The position numbers were made by a program, and so were the translations under genes. Below are positions 5,868 through 6,119 of a stretch of DNA of 6,119 nucleotides, piece by piece. The stretch comes from DATJBC01 sp035515515 (GTDB lineage Bacteria; Actinomycetota; Acidimicrobiia; Acidimicrobiales; UBA8190). The stretch lies in assembly GCA_035515515.1 (NCBI GenBank), contig DATJBC010000235.1, forward strand, positions 1-6,119. The letters run 5' to 3'. The notes under the pieces are model-generated. The model saw only the letters and a program-made list of their open reading frames with translations, ran no database searches and had not been told where the DNA came from. The first letter of the stretch is position 1; each line of letters starts with the position of its first letter.

Positions 5868-6119
5868 GTGAAACTCGCCGTCCCTGCCGAAACGCGCCCC
5901 GGTGAACGGCGGGTGGCCCTCGTCCCCGACGTCGCCGGGAAGATCGCCTCGGGCGGCGTGGAGGTGGTCGTCGAGCAGGGAGCGGGCGCCGCCGCGCACT
6001 TCCCGGACTCGGCGTACACCGAGAAGGGCGCCAGCGTGCACGCCGGCGCCGAGGTCGTGTCGGGCGCCCAGCTGGTGGCCAAGGTGCAGCCCCCCACCCC
6101 CGACGAGGTGGCCGTCATG
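5868..6119 (+). CDS. pntA: Proton-translocating NAD(P) transhydrogenase, alpha subunit N-terminus (3' end outside the window)
   Basis: This is the first 84 residues of the AlaDH/PNT N-terminal domain, cut by the right edge. Motifs are KLAVPAETRPGERRVALVPD (2-21), VEVVVEQGAGAAAHFPDSAY (31-50) and KVQPPTPDEV (73-82). The last favours transhydrogenase over alanine dehydrogenase, which usually has a VKVKEP-type sequence there. The enzyme couples hydride transfer between NADH and NADP+ to proton movement; this cytosolic alpha subunit binds NAD(H), and membrane subunits should follow downstream. The start is GTG 5868, matching the usual family N-terminus. It is preceded by C-rich sequence with no Shine-Dalgarno, and a weak -10-like CTGATA (5855-5860) lies 7 nt upstream, so a leaderless message is likely. 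It lies 55 nt after the dehydrogenase, separated by hairpins. A link to the steroid genes, supplying or balancing NADPH, is plausible but inferred. Confidence 0.88.
   Translation, partial: MKLAVPAETRPGERRVALVPDVAGKIASGGVEVVVEQGAGAAAHFPDSAYTEKGASVHAGAEVVSGAQLVAKVQPPTPDEVAVM

Overview
The window is a very GC-rich stretch, with third codon positions almost always G or C and frequent GTG starts. It encodes part of an actinobacterial pathway for the last two steroid rings, the C/D rings, which reach this stage as the CoA ester of the indanedione propionate HIP. The protein sequences resemble those I remember for Mycobacterium tuberculosis EchA20, IpdA and IpdB (Rv3550-Rv3552) but are clearly diverged, and the local order differs. 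A non-mycobacterial actinobacterium fits best, and Acidimicrobiia is my guess. That placement is inference.

Layout. The minus strand carries five genes, read from right to left. They are a small ABM-fold protein (4931-4623), a membrane acyltransferase fused to an SGNH domain (about 4459-2291), echA20 (2193-1435), ipdA (1367-498) and the first 161 codons of ipdB (484-1, running off the left edge). The plus strand carries two genes. One is a short-chain dehydrogenase, probably ipdF (5012-5812), which diverges from the ABM gene across 80 bp. The other is the first 84 codons of a proton-translocating NAD(P) transhydrogenase alpha subunit (5868 to the right edge). No RNA gene, CRISPR array or mobile element is visible, and no gap exceeds 300 bases.

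How the genes work together. By analogy with the characterised mycobacterial and rhodococcal pathway, IpdF makes a ring ketone, EchA20 hydrolytically opens ring D, and IpdAB hydrolytically opens ring C. Thiolysis and beta-oxidation then finish the job with genes outside the window. EchA20 and IpdB both lack the catalytic glutamate of their parent superfamilies, which fits their unusual ring-opening hydrolase roles. The transhydrogenase may balance NADH and NADPH during this catabolism. The acyltransferase and ABM genes sit between ipdF and echA20 and have no known step in the pathway, so they are the odd part of the neighbourhood.

Regulation. I found no CAAG-NN-CTTG-type KstR2 box in the intergenic stretches. 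A GGTTG-N9-CAACC inverted repeat overlaps the likely ipdF promoter and is the best operator candidate. Several other short inverted repeats lie in intergenic DNA, but in such GC-rich sequence some are expected by chance. I see no convincing wholly new system. The points most worth checking are the inserted acyltransferase/ABM pair, the operator candidate and the hairpin over the ipdA ribosome binding site.
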